Source of the DNA: Adiantum capillus-veneris
Lineage: Eukaryota; Streptophyta; Polypodiopsida; Polypodiales; Pteridaceae
NCBI GenBank assembly: GCA_014529385.2
Contig: CM043947.1
Span: forward strand, 126,020,891-126,084,890
Reading direction: 5' to 3'
Length of the DNA stretch: 64,000 bases
In this document: piece by piece, positions 1 through 12,255 of the stretch
Layout: every line of letters begins with the position of its first letter
Position numbering within the stretch: the first letter of the stretch is position 1
Translations under genes and position numbers: made by a program
The notes under the pieces: generated by a model
The model's input: only the letters and a program-made list of their open reading frames with translations
The model's database searches: none
Told to the model about the DNA's origin: nothing

Positions 1-1000
1 AGAAAATGGTGCATGTGATTGTGGCCCAATCTTGTGTCCTCCTTTAAAAAATTCCATATCCAAGAGAGAGAGAAATGGAGAAGGTGGGTCTTAAGGAAAA
101 GGGAAACTACAATGGCTTAGCAAAATTATCAGAGATAGAGACACACACACACACACACAGAGGCACTTATAAGAGGAGTTGTCCGAGGTTAAGAGTTGTT
201 GGTGAGGATAAATCCACCAAAGATGGTGGTGGCACTTTCATAGATTAGCCAAGACCAGCATCAAGAGGCCTTGTCTTCTTCCAATCATGCCCCTGAATAC
301 TTGCCACTAGAGTGTGAGATTAAAAATTGCATGTGTCAGCAATTTTGAACAAACTGAGGTCCACTATTTGGATCATATCTTGACACTCCAATTTTCAAAA
401 ATTATGTAAAAATTCTAAGTAGAACTTCAGCTCACGGGCTACATTTTTAATTTTCAAGTTCTGCCAAATTGCAAGTGGAATAAAATTCCACAAAAATGTG
501 TATTTATGCTATCAATAAAGCCTTTGGTGGTCCCATCTTGTTTGACACTTTAATTATGCACCCCACAAAGTCTTCATCCAAGTGCGAAAGGGTGTGTCAA
601 AGAGCTTGTCAAGCTCTACCACTTCACTCGTAGAATCCATGTTGCTATATCTAGTTCCCTGCTCATGAGATGAGAATGAGATATAAAAAGATTTTCAATG
701 ATTTACCCTTTTGTTTTGTAGAGGTGGTGATCCTTGAGGGGGCAAAACACTCTTGATTCTTTTGGCCAAAGGGAGAGGTCTTGGGGGGTGCAATAAAGTG
801 AGTTTGAAAGGAGGGGTTTTAAAATACAAAAAAAATAGACAATTTAATAGAGATACATTAAAATAAGGGGTTTTTATATTCAATTATGAAAAAACTCCCT
901 AAAACAAGGGGTCCTTTTATTCATTTAGACATGTTAAAAGAGGGGTATTTTTAATACACCACGAATGCACATTATATAGGGGGTACTAAATGGTGGACCC
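1..1000 (-). repeat. Decayed LTR fragment, copy 1
   Basis: Bases 1-600 match bases 2299-2900 in the same orientation with many small differences; both hold a stretch on leaf-through phrases such as ggtggtcccatcttg. The same kind of sequence (a tggggtcca / atcatatct block) occurs inside the family-C LTRs at 8.86 kb and 61.07 kb, so this is most likely the inner part of a related Ty3/gypsy LTR cut off by the window start. No coding sequence is supported here. Strand follows the related LTRs and is inferred. Confidence 0.5.
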
Positions 1001-1560
1001 CTCGAGGGCAGGGACCACATTTTCACAGTAGCTTCCTCAAGTTTTGATGTCTAGTTGTGGCATGGGATAGATGGAGGAGGTGAGGGTGTAGGTGTATAAA
1101 AATGAGGTGCAATGCAAAACCTACTGACATGAAATGTCAAAGGAGCATAGGACTGCCCCTTCGTCACCTCCTTTGATATGGCACTCATTCACAAATTTCT
1201 TTGGTTGAAAACAATGATGACACCTTGTACCCCTCCCCCTTGATGTTCTTGATTTGGGACTAGCATGAGCAATGCAAAATGGGGGGCTTACCTCTTCAAT
1301 CTTGATGATGCTACAACCTAGAAATAACACTTCAATGAAGGACTTCAGTGTATTTTCAATCTCTTCTTCTTCAATCCTCTAGTTTGAAAACTCTTTGAAC
1401 CACTCATCCATCATTAAAGAAATACATCCCTAGTTTTTTATAAAGTGAAGGTCTTTGCAAAGCCCTCCTCACTGGGGGAACTCATCATAGCCGGATGGGG
1501 GTGGCATCTACACCTCCATCTAGCCAAATCCACCTATCATCTCAAAAGAAGATGCTCTAT
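1001..1560 (-). other. Possible relic of retroelement internal region
   Basis: This stretch lies between two LTR-like fragments. A short minus-strand reading frame (1121-1330) holds a Cys-His pattern (RCHHCF followed by NECH) that faintly recalls a gag zinc knuckle, but it is too short and decayed to assign. Nothing else coding is visible. Confidence 0.2.
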
Positions 1561-2905
1561 CTAGAGAGAAATTGGGGGCACCACCTAGCAAATATGCGGC
1601 TAGGATGCAAAGGCAAGACTATACAACAAACTACATATCATGTCACACAAAAAAACATGCTATGAATTGATCCACTAACTCACACCACATGTGGGATGTG
1701 GTGGTGCAAGAATGAGATGGAGAGAGAGTGAGTGAGAGACAATGTATGGATTTTTATTCACACAAGAGTTGGCAAACCCGCATACCTAAATGTGCAAATC
1801 AAAAGAAAAAACAACCATATAACATACTCATAAGGATTTTCTTACCAATGAGACACATGGAATGGGACAAAGAAGAAAGCAGATCAATCAAATAGGAAAG
1901 AGATAATGGGTAAAGGAGGGAGGAGACCACGGCATGCATCATTGATAGATGGAGCTGATGGCACCAAGTAGCTTGAGAGTGGCCTTCATTCTTGTCAATG
2001 TCACATGTTGAGTCCTTCATTGTAAGTGCATGAAGGTGTGTGTGTGTGTGTGTTGATGGTGATGGAAGCGTAGAGTGTGAACTATGTTTTACGTCTTCCA
2101 TAGATCTTACTATATGTGTGCATCATGTGTTGCATTCATTCAATGATCATCATGTGTGTGTAGTTGGGGTGGTGCATCATTATCTCAACATGGTGTGTGT
2201 GTGTGTGTTGGTCTTGTCGGTGTGTCCATGTCCTCCTTATATAGGGAAGGAGGGGAGGATTTAGCAATTTTCAAAATATGGAAAATATTAGTGACTAAGA
2301 AAATGGGGTGCATGTGATTATGGCTCCATATTTTCTCCGGCTTTAAAAAATTCCCATAGCCAAGAGAGAGAATGTGGGTCTAAGAAAAAAAGGCATTTAC
2401 AGTGGCTTGTGGAATTACTTATTAGGGAGAGAAGAGAGAGAGGAAAAGGCATTTACAAGAGGAATTGTCGGAGGTTGAGAGTTGTTGGTGAGGATGCATC
2501 CGCCAAATATTGTGGTGGCACCTCCATGGATTATCCAAGACCACCATAAAGAAGCCTTGTCTTCTTCTAATCATGCCCCTAAAGAATTGTAGCACCACAC
2601 CCTTGGAAGAGTGTGAGACAAAAAATGACATGTTCAGCAATTTGTGAGCAAACTAGGGTCCTCTATCTGGATCATATCTTGAGCTCAAATTTCCAAATAT
2701 TATAGAAAAAATATAAGTAGCAACTTTAGCTCACGGGGTACATTTCCATGTTTTGAGTTTTGACAATTTTCAAGTGAAATAGGCTGCCACAAAATTCCAC
2801 AAAAATGTGTACATGTGCTGTCACTAAAGTCTTTGGTGGTCCCATCTTGGGTGACACTTCTATTATGCATCCTAGAAACTCTTCATCCATGTGTGAAAAC
2901 ACCAC
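1561..2905 (-). repeat. Decayed LTR fragment, copy 2
   Basis: It opens with ggggcaccacctag followed by an aactagga-like block also found just inside the family-C LTRs at 7340 and 59490, and ends with the segment shared with bases 1-600. It is therefore the better preserved of two related LTR remnants. A GT tract and a tatataggg motif lie inside. Exact ends are not visible. Confidence 0.5.
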
Positions 2906-3205
2906 CAAAGACCTTGAATTTACTCATGAAAATACAAAATGAAATCCTCTCACACATAAGTGTCCAAGTACGATGAATCACAAGCCCCACTCTCAACGCA
3001 TCTACACAAGGAACTCCCCTATGCATCTCCGAGGAATTCCCCTATGTGGTCTCTTTTGTTTTAGTAGTTTTTTTTTTGAAAACAAACTCTCCACCTTCAT
3101 CATTAAGACCTCCACAAGAAACTAAGGACGTTCAAAATAGTGAAAACACAACCCAAAATCTTATTAAATACACTTTTTAAAGGACCATTTCTCATTATTA
3201 CTTAG

Positions 3206-4200
3206 TGTATAATAGATGTTTGAGCTCTCTAGTCATTTGCTTGCAAATGGATGATCAAAGAGCTCAATAGCACTTATGTTATATGCAAATTGCAATTATA
3301 AGACAATAGTTTTAAATAGACAACAAAAATAATCTATTTTTTAAATACACTAAAAAGTTTTAAATAGACAACAAAACTAATCTATTTTTAAGTTTCCATT
3401 TAATACACTAAAAAACAATTTTCAAGACACCATTTCTCATTTTTCCTTTGTGTAAGCAAGTGTTTGAGCTCTCTAATCATCTGCATGCAAGCGGATGATT
3501 GGAGAGCTCAAGAACTCTTTTTCAAGTTACAAAAATATATATAAAATTGGATAGATTCTACTTTATTTTAGCATAATAATTTTTAAAAATCCATATCTAC
3601 CTTCAACATGAAGGCCGATTAAGAATACTCAAGACAAAAAAAAGACAACCGAATATTTTATTAAATACAAAGTTTTTGAATAGTATCACTAAAAAAGTGA
3701 GGAAATAGCTCACAAATCATCCGAGTGCACGCGGATAATCAAGGAGCTTTGAAAAATGTCGATGATGTTGAGATTTAACTAGTTTTTTAAGGCATCATTT
3801 CATTTTTTAACCTAGTTCATAGTAGGTGTTGAGCTCTCTGATCATCCGCATGCATGCGAATGATTAGAGAACTCAACATCTCTTATATTGGACACAATAA
3901 TTAAAAATAGGTAGCCAAAATAATCTATTTCATGTTTTACTTTAATTTTGGTATATTAATTTACAAATCTTGCTCCAATTTAGGGTTTTTATCAATGTAA
4001 TAAACAATATAATGCTATGATTTAGCTATTTATTATATTTTTTGTTTTTTTGCAAAAACATAATAAGCCAAAAAGTACCATTCAATTAGAAAAAAACACA
4101 AACAAATTTGCAAAAAAAAGGGAGATCGGAGCCTCCCCGTCATCCGCGTGCATGTGGACGAGTGAAGGGCTCCCCCTCCCCCCCCCCCTTTTTTTTTTTT
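3206..4200. repeat. Array of 46-bp palindromes
   Basis: Five imperfect palindromes lie at 3221-3266, 3465-3510, 3707-3747, 3830-3875 and 4128-4173. Four are exactly 46 bp. The better ones read tgagctctctaatcatc, a central gcatgca-like core, then the complementary arm ending gagagctca. Upstream of three of them sits a related lead-in (ccatttctcatt and tagtgt-like bases), so the repeated unit is larger than the hairpin, at irregular spacing of about 120-300 bp. There is no coding potential. They may be subterminal repeats of a DNA transposon or a hairpin satellite. Confidence 0.7.
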
Positions 4201-4611
4201 TTTTTTAATGTGTGTATTGTGTATTGTGAGATAGAGACATACATAATATGATACTAGTGTTTCACTTCACAAAGAAATTGTAAGATAGAAGCAGAAAACA
4301 AACAAAGAAAAACTAAAATGTCTCACTAGAAATGCATATGTGCATAGAGCATGTCGACTGAATAGATAGTGCTAGTACCGAGACACGTGGGAGCCACTGA
4401 TCCCATTGGCTTCAAACCTGTCCCCCTTGTCGAGGCATGTTGTGGACTTGTGGTTCTCTCCAATTTATTTATTTTAGTGATGGTATACGCGTGCGCTAAT
4501 GTAAATAGTAAGCACAAGTTGTAAACTGAAAGGTTACTTTTGCTTGCAGGGCCACCACTCATCGATAATTACTGACAAGCAATGCAACCTACTGTCAAAA
4601 GGAGCCGCAAA

Positions 4612-4935
4612 TTTGCATCGTATAATGATGATCATGAGTTGAAGATGATGCTGCATGATGATGGTGATGAGCAGGGAATGAGCTTGTGTGCTGGATCGCT
4701 TTTGTGATGATCTCCCTAGCCTCTTGAGCACAATCCCCATGTATCTGTGATGTCATCATTTTCATGCTAATGTCAGTCTATTTGCAGCGTATAATAATGA
4801 TCAGAAGATGAAGCTGCACCTCCATGATGATAGTGATGAGTAGAGATCAAGCTTGTGTGCTAGATCACTTGTGTCATGATCTCATGCTCTGCATTTTTGG
4901 CTCCCTGGTCTCTCAAGCGCAATCCTTGTCCGACA
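4612..4935. repeat. Two-copy tandem repeat, about 174 bp
   Basis: A segment beginning cgtataatgatgatcatgag (from about 4618) recurs as cgtataataatgatcagaag (from about 4788). Both continue with gatgatgatg-rich sequence, agcttgtgtgctgg/agatc and a tcatgatctc block. Neither copy has a convincing reading frame. Confidence 0.6.
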
Positions 4936-5017
4936 TTGTCACTATCATGCTGATATAAGTCTATACTTCTTAATCAAGAAATTCAGGTACATAGAGCTCA
5001 ATACACATGAGCTGATC

Positions 5018-5203
5018 ATGTATAGCGTGTGCAGGTGCAAGAGATTGCGCAAGCTTGGTAGGAAGGAAAAACTGCTGGCTGGTGTGAGCAGCGGAGCAAT
5101 ATTGGCGGCGATGTGGTGCCCCAAGAAGCGACGGTGTTTACAACAAGTGCTTGAAAAAAGACTTTTTTCAAAAAACTTGGCAAACCTACATATGAGAGAC
5201 TGA
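5018..5203 (+). pseudogene. Possible exon fragment of a PLP-dependent cysteine-synthase-like enzyme
   Basis: The frame reads KLLAGVSSGAILAA at about residues 19-32. This resembles the loop of O-acetylserine (thiol) lyases and related fold-type II PLP enzymes, usually seen as EGLLVGISSGA followed by a run of alanines. A gtgcag acceptor-like site lies just before. Only one short block matches; sequence on either side does not continue the family, and a TAG interrupts an alternative frame. If real it is a captured or decayed exon fragment. The evidence is a single motif, so this is weak. Confidence 0.25.
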
Positions 5204-5384
5204 CAAAATCTGAAGGTTTTTACACCAATTTACACTAAACTTTTTTAAATTTTGTAGCTTTTCTCACCTTCAACTATAAAACTTAGAAGTAAATCTCAAA
5301 ATTTGTTACACTAAACCTAGGTTTTTTTCGAGCACTATAAATTACAACACACTTCGGACAAATATAATGTTCTAGAATAAAAAG

Positions 5385-5385
5385 G

Positions 5386-5421
<36 letters not shown>

Positions 5422-5460
5422 GCCCTCCCCGTTTGTGCATGCGGATGACGAGGGGGCTCC

Positions 5461-5510
<50 letters not shown>

Positions 5511-5517
5511 TTTTTTT
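5385..5517. repeat. Poly-G / palindrome / poly-C structure
   Basis: A run of 32 G (5389-5420) is followed by a sixth copy of the palindrome seen at 3.2-4.2 kb (about 5419-5460), then 48 C (5463-5510) and seven T. The two homopolymers are complementary arms around the palindrome, so the whole could fold as one hairpin, or form G-quadruplex and i-motif structures. Run lengths may be affected by assembly error. Confidence 0.8.
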
Positions 5518-5913
5518 CTAGTTGCAAATGATCTTTGCTTGGTACTGCATGGGTTGACTCCACAAATGCTATCACCGATGCTTTCATCTTGACGGCATTG
5601 TTTTTAGCAAGAAGCTCTGCGCTGTTTTCAGCAGGTGACGGGGTATTTTTCATAAACTAAGAACATGTTTGTGGAGGCTAAGATTGCGTGGCAATAGATA
5701 GCAGGGAATAACTAGCTGTACGTCTAAGGAATTCATAAATCTCCTGTGCATTTTGGTTGTTGATGAGAGGGCACTTTTTGTTGGAAGGGTATGATAGGAG
5801 TAGGCGCCCCCCTGTGAGAGAAAGATGGGCGGCTTTGATTCGAGAGAAGATGCAGAGAAGGGGACCGTGTGTTGGGATGTTTTGTTTTTTTTTTTGGTGG
5901 GGGGGGGGGGGGT

Positions 5914-5946
<33 letters not shown>

Positions 5947-7202
5947 GATATGGCTAGCGTCTCTCAAGCTAGGGAGGATGGCGTGGCCCGTGGTGCTAGA
6001 TGTTGAGGGCGGTGCTAGACCGATCTGGTCCTCTCCAGATGGCACAGGAGTGGGCAGGGAGGGCAGGCTCTCGGCTGGAGTCGGGAGAAATTGAAAACGA
6101 CACAATATTAAGTTGAGACCCAAAAACCGCATGTTAAGCTCTCGAGATGCCATTGGTTGGGTTGTCACGCAAGGAGCTTTCATGAGCTTCAGTCTAGGCC
6201 TACTCGCCACACCCACTCGCTGATTGGGCCTTTCAAACCCAAACGGCTTGTGAATTTTTCTCAATTTTTAATAAATGGAAATCCTTGAAAAAGAAGTGGA
6301 GAGAATTTATAGAAACAACAAGTTCCCTCTCTTCACGTTCTAATTTTTTACTGCCATGTCCACTCCTCATAGCCTACGTTACCTTTGGTGACTCATGTGT
6401 GGTGTATGACAAGAGTGGATTTGAGCGGCCGAGACTGTAAATGGCACTTGTAGGCCCTCTACGTGTTGCCATCTCTTTAAGGGACCACATCAAATGTAGC
6501 TATTTGTGACCTCCGCTTGATAGCTACACCTTCAAAAGGTTGCACAAACACCCTTGTAAGTGCTACATCCCCAGTTGTGTCGTGTTGCTAGTGTCTTCAG
6601 AGGGCTCTTATTTCCATCATTCGTTGATTAAATTGAAGCTAGCAAATACTCATGTCCCCTACGTATTATGTCTTAACCTAGTGTAGACATCATCCCATCA
6701 GCTCTTGGGGCAGGTGGTCATCCTAATGACACTCCCCCTCACATATCAAGTGCTTGAAGGCTAACTCCAACTGCTTGTTGACACTTACCTCTCCAGTGTA
6801 GACTTTTCTTCATCAACCTATGTACATTGAAGACAAATATATATATACACACACATATGTAGACACATCTAATCATCCTCCCCTTCACCTTAAATCGAGT
6901 GGCTAAAGACTTGTAGCTCAAGGGCGATCATGACACATAAAATGCCTTGAGATATATAGGTCTTCAAGTTGAGGATGCTCGGGAATTCCACCTCCTGAAG
7001 CCTCAAGGCTTCCTTTTTTATGTTGGAACATGCTTATGATTGCAATTTATAATGGTTTTATGGACAAATTTATAAGCTATTGCAACATTGTTATTGTGTA
7101 TTTATTTTCTCTATGTAATTGAATACCCGCTCTTTTCGACCCATTTTTGACAACATGTTGCATTAATCAAGATGTTGATATGGGGATAAGGATTAAAAAT
7201 AG
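5511..7202. other. No supported gene; G-rich tract inside
   Basis: A near-continuous G tract occupies 5896-5945. It produces long proline- or glycine-rich frames on both strands, which I treat as artefacts. The remainder is low-complexity intergenic sequence with no recognisable domain. Confidence 0.5.
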
Positions 7203-7461
7203 TGAAGCGGTCCGGGGCGGGCAATAAGAAGAGAAACCTCTAGACACCCTTCAAGGCTCCTGTGCTGCTCAATGGGGCTGGGGCACAACACAACACAAAC
7301 CAAAACAACAAACCCCCAGCCAAATCCCAACTACAAAAGGGGCACCACCTAGTTTAAGAGCGAACTAGGACGCAAAAGAGGAGAATCGTTAGAGCAACCC
7401 ACAAACAAGCAAGGAATTTACACTAACCCTAACACCAATGGAACACTCTCACACACTAAAA

Positions 7462-7507
<46 letters not shown>

Positions 7508-9887
7508 TGCTCGGGCTGCTTTGAAGTGTATCGTTAATGATCACGCAAACATAAATATATATATGTAAGAAAGAGAGAGAAGGCGGAAGGGGGTGCTTGT
7601 TGCACTAATGCCTTCTTACAAATCTGTCATGACCAATCAAAGTGAGATTAGTATTTGTTCAACATAGCCCGAGTAAATTACACCACAACACATCACAAGA
7701 AAAAAGCCACCCCAATCACTGTCTTAAGGCCAGGGGAGTCCTCTCCACCCTGTCGCCCTCTTACAGCATGTGGGATTTATGGCTAAATTGATAACAATAC
7801 CCGGATACAAGCTATCAAGAACTTAAATAAAACACCAAGACACTTACACATCATTATTGTCCATGACTTCACGTTGGAAGGGAGACAAGGTATCCATGCT
7901 TAGTCCAAATTCACCCTCCTTGATTCAACAAATGTTGGGCTTACTCTAGTAGGAGAAATGATAGATTTCCTACTCTCAATTTAATGATCACTCTCTCTTA
8001 CAATGGCATAGAGTTCCCTTGCTAATCACCCCTAATACAACACATACATATGCCTAATGCCAATGAGATTCCACTCAAGAGCTCCTTCTCAAGAGGTTGA
8101 GCTTGGCTTCTCAAGCTATAGCATAGTGCTCTTTCTTCTCCCCCTTTTTTGTGCTAGCTACACTCTCCTTTTATAGCAATTTTGAAGGCTAGGGTTACTC
8201 CTCTAACCATGGTTGGGTTAGATTTTCAGCAATTTATCTAATTTCTTTTGCTTGGAATTATTAAGAAGTTGGTGGGGAAAGAGAGAGGAGAGAAATGGAG
8301 GTGATAGGACTTTTCATAGTGGGTTAGTGTTAGTAGAGCTAGTATTAATTTACAAATGGAATTGGATATTTACAATGGGAGTATCCATGTAGGATACAAA
8401 TAAGGAAGAAAAACTCTTAAGAGGTAAGAAAAGGTGGATTTCTTACAAGGTTGATGCTCCAAGTGTCTTGAGTAGGGCCAATTTTGACGCTTGTTGACGG
8501 TCCACTAGCTTTGACGGTACATTTTTTCTCCACTCTTGACCTTCCTTGAGAGACAAGGTAATTGAAGCTGAGTAATCAACCACCATGATGCTCTCTTTTA
8601 AGAGAAGAGGCTGAATTTTGTGGTTTTTTTTATAGATATGGGTAATTTGGAGGAAAAATGAGACTAGGTGGTCAATTTTGGAATGGAATTGTGTGTGGGA
8701 GGTATGAGTTCACCATGGTTTCTCTTATTCTTCAAGGTTGAGGAGAAGGTGAGTAGGGTGCAGAGAGGAGTGGTGAGAGAGGTGGGGATGATGAGTGGAG
8801 AAGTGTGTGTGAAAGAGGAAAATGATAAAGTGGAAGAGAGAGTGTGGCTGCATAGCATGGGAAAACTGGGGTCCACTAATAAAATCATAGCTCACAGCTC
8901 GTAGCTCAAAAAAATATGAAAACATTTGAGGCAAAAGTTCAGCCCACGAGCTACAACTTTTGTTTGTATCACCTTTTCAAATTCGGAGAGCAAGTGAACT
9001 TTAAAAATTCAGCAAAACCGACCGTTTTTTTCCACTGCACAAGGTCCTTGTGGGGTCCTTCTTTGGATGATTCTTTTGAATACCTCCAAGAGTGAGCCCT
9101 CCATAGTGCATGTATGCATGCCACCTACCAGTGACCTTATTTGGTAGGTCTATAATTGAAGATATTGTTGAGATCATTATATAAGTGAATAGTACAACTA
9201 AGAAAATCAAATATTGAGGGGTCTAAAAAATATGTACATGTCAAATATAAATAATATAAGTGGAAAAAATATAAAGGGGTCAAAAGAAATCTCTCTCATT
9301 ATGAGGCTACCATAAAAAGATAAATATTTTTGGTGTTCTAATTTTTTAGAAAAAAAACAAAATAGATGTAGGAAGGGAAAAATCACAATAGTGAAAAAAT
9401 ATACACATAAATAAAACTAGTTTTTTTGGATTTTTGTTGGGGTGGAGTTACACCAAATATAAGAGAAGCTTACATGAAAATATTTCTATATGGAATAAAG
9501 AGTATGAAAAATGGTAAGAAAAATTGTGGTAATGGTGAGGCAATGTACAGAGCATAAATAACAAACACCTAGGTAGAAATATTTAAATAAATACCAAAAT
9601 AATTATGAAAAAATCTTTTATTTAGGCCCTATATACAAAGAAATATTTACATACACATGGGCCATAATATACTTATATTTTTTATATTTTATATTTTTTT
9701 GGCTCAACTAGCCCAATGACTAGCTAATTGAGGGTTTTTTATTTCAGTAAGGAGATATGGAAAAAGTCCCCTAACTCACACACACCTATATACAGTGAAA
9801 GGGTGAGGGTAACCACAGTGTTTGAGTGATTTGATAGGGTGAGATAACTCACTATGGCAATTACAGAGAGCCGAAAAACGGCTATCA
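7203..9887 (-). repeat. 3' LTR of family-C Ty3/gypsy element (2.7 kb)
   Basis: On the plus strand it starts tgaagcggtccggggcgggc and ends acggctatca, giving TG...CA ends on the minus strand. A second copy with the same ends and order of blocks lies at 59355-62063. A polypurine tract (cctgggggagggct on the minus strand, 9890-9904) abuts the inner end, followed by integrase, which identifies this as the 3' LTR of a minus-strand element. It contains a GA microsatellite (7467-7504). The long LTR suits Tat-lineage Ty3 elements. Confidence 0.75.
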
Positions 9888-9975
9888 TTAGCCCTCCCCC
9901 AGGATGATGGTATATTCATGTACCATCATAAAGAATCTTTTCCAAAGAGAGTGCTTCAGAGTCCTTGACAAGATC

Positions 9976-11400
9976 TCAATTGTTTGGCCCCTTGGAATTT
10001 TGGTTTGTGTTACACTCATGCTTCATGGGACAATACTTACATGGGATAGTTGCTTTTTGCTCTGGTAGATCCTTTGGTAGAAGGCGACTCAAGTAAGGCT
10101 TCAAGCGATAGCCGTTTACCTTCCTGGAGTGCTCTTTCCCATTCAAGTCCATAAGTTGATAGTAACTTGAATTGAAAGCCTTCTTGACTATGTATGGCCC
10201 CTGCCATCTTGTTTCAAATTTGGCATCAAAACGATTATCGAGTCTATTGTCATACCTTAGCACAAGATCTCCTTCATTGATGCCTTTGTCCTTCAGTTTC
10301 TTGTCAAGCTTCTCCTTTGTCTGTGTGGCTTTCCTCTTATAGCACTCGTATGCTGCTTCTCTTTTCCACTCAAGCTCAGCTAAGATAAGAAGTCGATCCA
10401 TCCATGCTTCTTGATCATCTTGTGCTGATTTGCCATGAAGTCGCATTGTTGGAATGTTTAGTTCAATTGGATGTAAAGCCTCTTGACCATAGACCAAGTG
10501 AAATGGTGTGAACTCCGTGGCTTCCCTATATGTGGTTCGATACGCCCAAAATGCACCATCCAAGAAGTCATCCCACAACTTTGTCTTGTTTTTCACCATC
10601 TTTCTAATGATGCCTGCAATGACACCATTAGCTTTTTCTACCAAACCATTTGATTGAGGATAGTAGGGTGTACTGTGATGATGTAGAATGCGAAGTTCTT
10701 CACAGACTTCTGTGAGCAATCCCTTTCTAAACCCTGGACCATTATCAGAAACAATTTCCAAAGGTGTGCCAAATCTACAACAAATGTGAGTGTAGACGAA
10801 TTTGCTCACTGTCCTCTCATTTACCTTTGCCACACTTTGTGCTTCCACCCACCTAGTCATATAGTCTACAGCCACTAGAATGTAGAGTTTACCATTTTTT
10901 GTCCTAGGCAGAGGACCCATAGCATCAATGCCCCACTTTTCAAAGGGTCCATTTGCAAGCACAATTTGCCTTGGACCTTAAATCAATCTTCTATTCCCAT
11001 TTACCTGACAATTGTGACAACTTTTACACCAATGTTGGACATCCACATGCAGACTTTGCCAAACATACCCCGCAAGCAAAATCTTCTTCACAGTTAATTC
11101 TTGGGAAAAATGACCACCACATGCCTCTTCATGCAAACCTTTTAGAATGGCTGGAATTTCCGCGATAGTTGATACTCTTCTGCACACTTTATCCTTCCCT
11201 CTTTGATAGAGGGAGCCTTCTAGGAAGAGATACATGCTTGCCTTCTTCATGAGTCTCCTCTTTTGAGCTTTTGTGAAGTCTGGTGGAAACTCACCCTCCA
11301 AAATGTAGCCAATGATGGGAGCCAATGACTCCAATCCCTGGTACCTCGGTTGCTTCAAGCAGCTGCCACCATGATGACCTGCACTTTTTTCTTTACACAT
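9976..11400 (-). pseudogene. Ty3/gypsy integrase (interrupted)
   Basis: Integrase inserts the element cDNA into chromosomal DNA. The N-terminal zinc-binding part (10978-11400) shows HFSQEL with a CKSCHNC pair. The catalytic core (9976-10962) shows the DDE triad as GIDAMGPL, SDNGPGF and NGLVEKANG, followed by the C-terminal GDLVLRYDNR region. The two parts are in one frame, separated by a TAA at 10978-10980. It lies just upstream of the 3' LTR in minus-strand order, as in Ty3-type elements (RT, RNase H, integrase). Apart from the stop and a frame change towards the RNase H, the integrase is well preserved, so the copy is moderately young. Confidence 0.85.
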
Positions 11401-12239
11401 GCAACGGCTTGTTGTGCAAGTAAATCAGCATCTTCATTTTTTTTCCTAGGAATATGATATAGTTGCACCTCCTCAAATTGATTAAATAGCCTACGGATGG
11501 TATGAACTTTGGCCCTTAGTCTTTCATTTTTGCATGCCCAAATGCCTAAAATCTGCTTCACAATGAGAAGTGCATCCCCTTTTACCATGAGACGTTGTAT
11601 ACCATGGCCAATGCATATTTTTAAACCATGAAGTAGTGTGTCATATTCTGCTTCATTGTTGCTAGCTGAACTTGGTAGATTGAACTTCTCTTTCATGACC
11701 ACCTCTCCACTTGGGTTGAGCAACACTAGCCCTCCCCCTGCTTTTCCTGTGGCTCGACGAAAAGCTCCATCAAAGAACAAGGTAAAAACATTAGGAATAC
11801 TTTTTGGTGGTGGCAATGGTAGGGTCTTTACTTCAGGCACCTTAATCTCCTTTTCATGCACCCTATAAGTGAGAATCCCTGCCAATTGTGCACGCACACT
11901 ATCTTCTACCTTGAAAGAGAATTGAAACTCTTGCAACTCCATAATCCACTTTGAGATCCTAGTACTAAGATTCATTTGAGATGACACCCAAGGGAACAAA
12001 TTCTCTGCGGTGAGGATTACAAAAGGTTTTGGGAGCAAGTAGGATCTAAACTTCCTTATCGCAAACATGAGAGAAAGCATCATGAGTTCTGCCTCCGTAT
12101 AGCCTCTCTCTAAAGCATTCATGACTCTACTAGCAAAGTAGATGGGCCGCATCCTGGTACTATAGGGATCTTGTTGTAGCAAAACTGCACCAATTGTTTC
12201 TTTCCCAGCACTAGAGCTAACAAAGAATGGTATGGGCAT
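11355..12239 (-). pseudogene. Ty3/gypsy RNase H region (RT core missing)
   Basis: The first part (GAVLLQQDP, then YTEAELMMLSLMFAIRKFRSYL) is the RNase H that follows RT in Ty3 elements. The second (TLFFDGAFR, NNEAEYDTLLHGL, VKGDALLIVKQI) is an additional archaeal-type RNase H, a known feature of Tat-lineage elements. The polymerase core with the YxDD motif should lie at higher coordinates but is absent: beyond 12240 the sequence is unrelated. The element is therefore 5'-truncated. The frame differs from that of the integrase, so at least one frameshift separates them near 11.36-11.40 kb. Confidence 0.8.
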
Positions 12240-12255
12240 GAGAACTCAGGATTAT

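Noticed and set aside
2040-2264. Cys/Val-rich frame
   Set aside because: Arises from gtgtgt tracts in an LTR remnant.
5372-6264. Proline-rich and glycine-rich frames, including a 204-codon minus-strand frame
   Set aside because: They are driven by homopolymer G/C tracts; no domain or codon pattern supports a gene.
8664-8934. Overlapping frames on both strands
   Set aside because: Family-C LTR sequence; no conserved protein.
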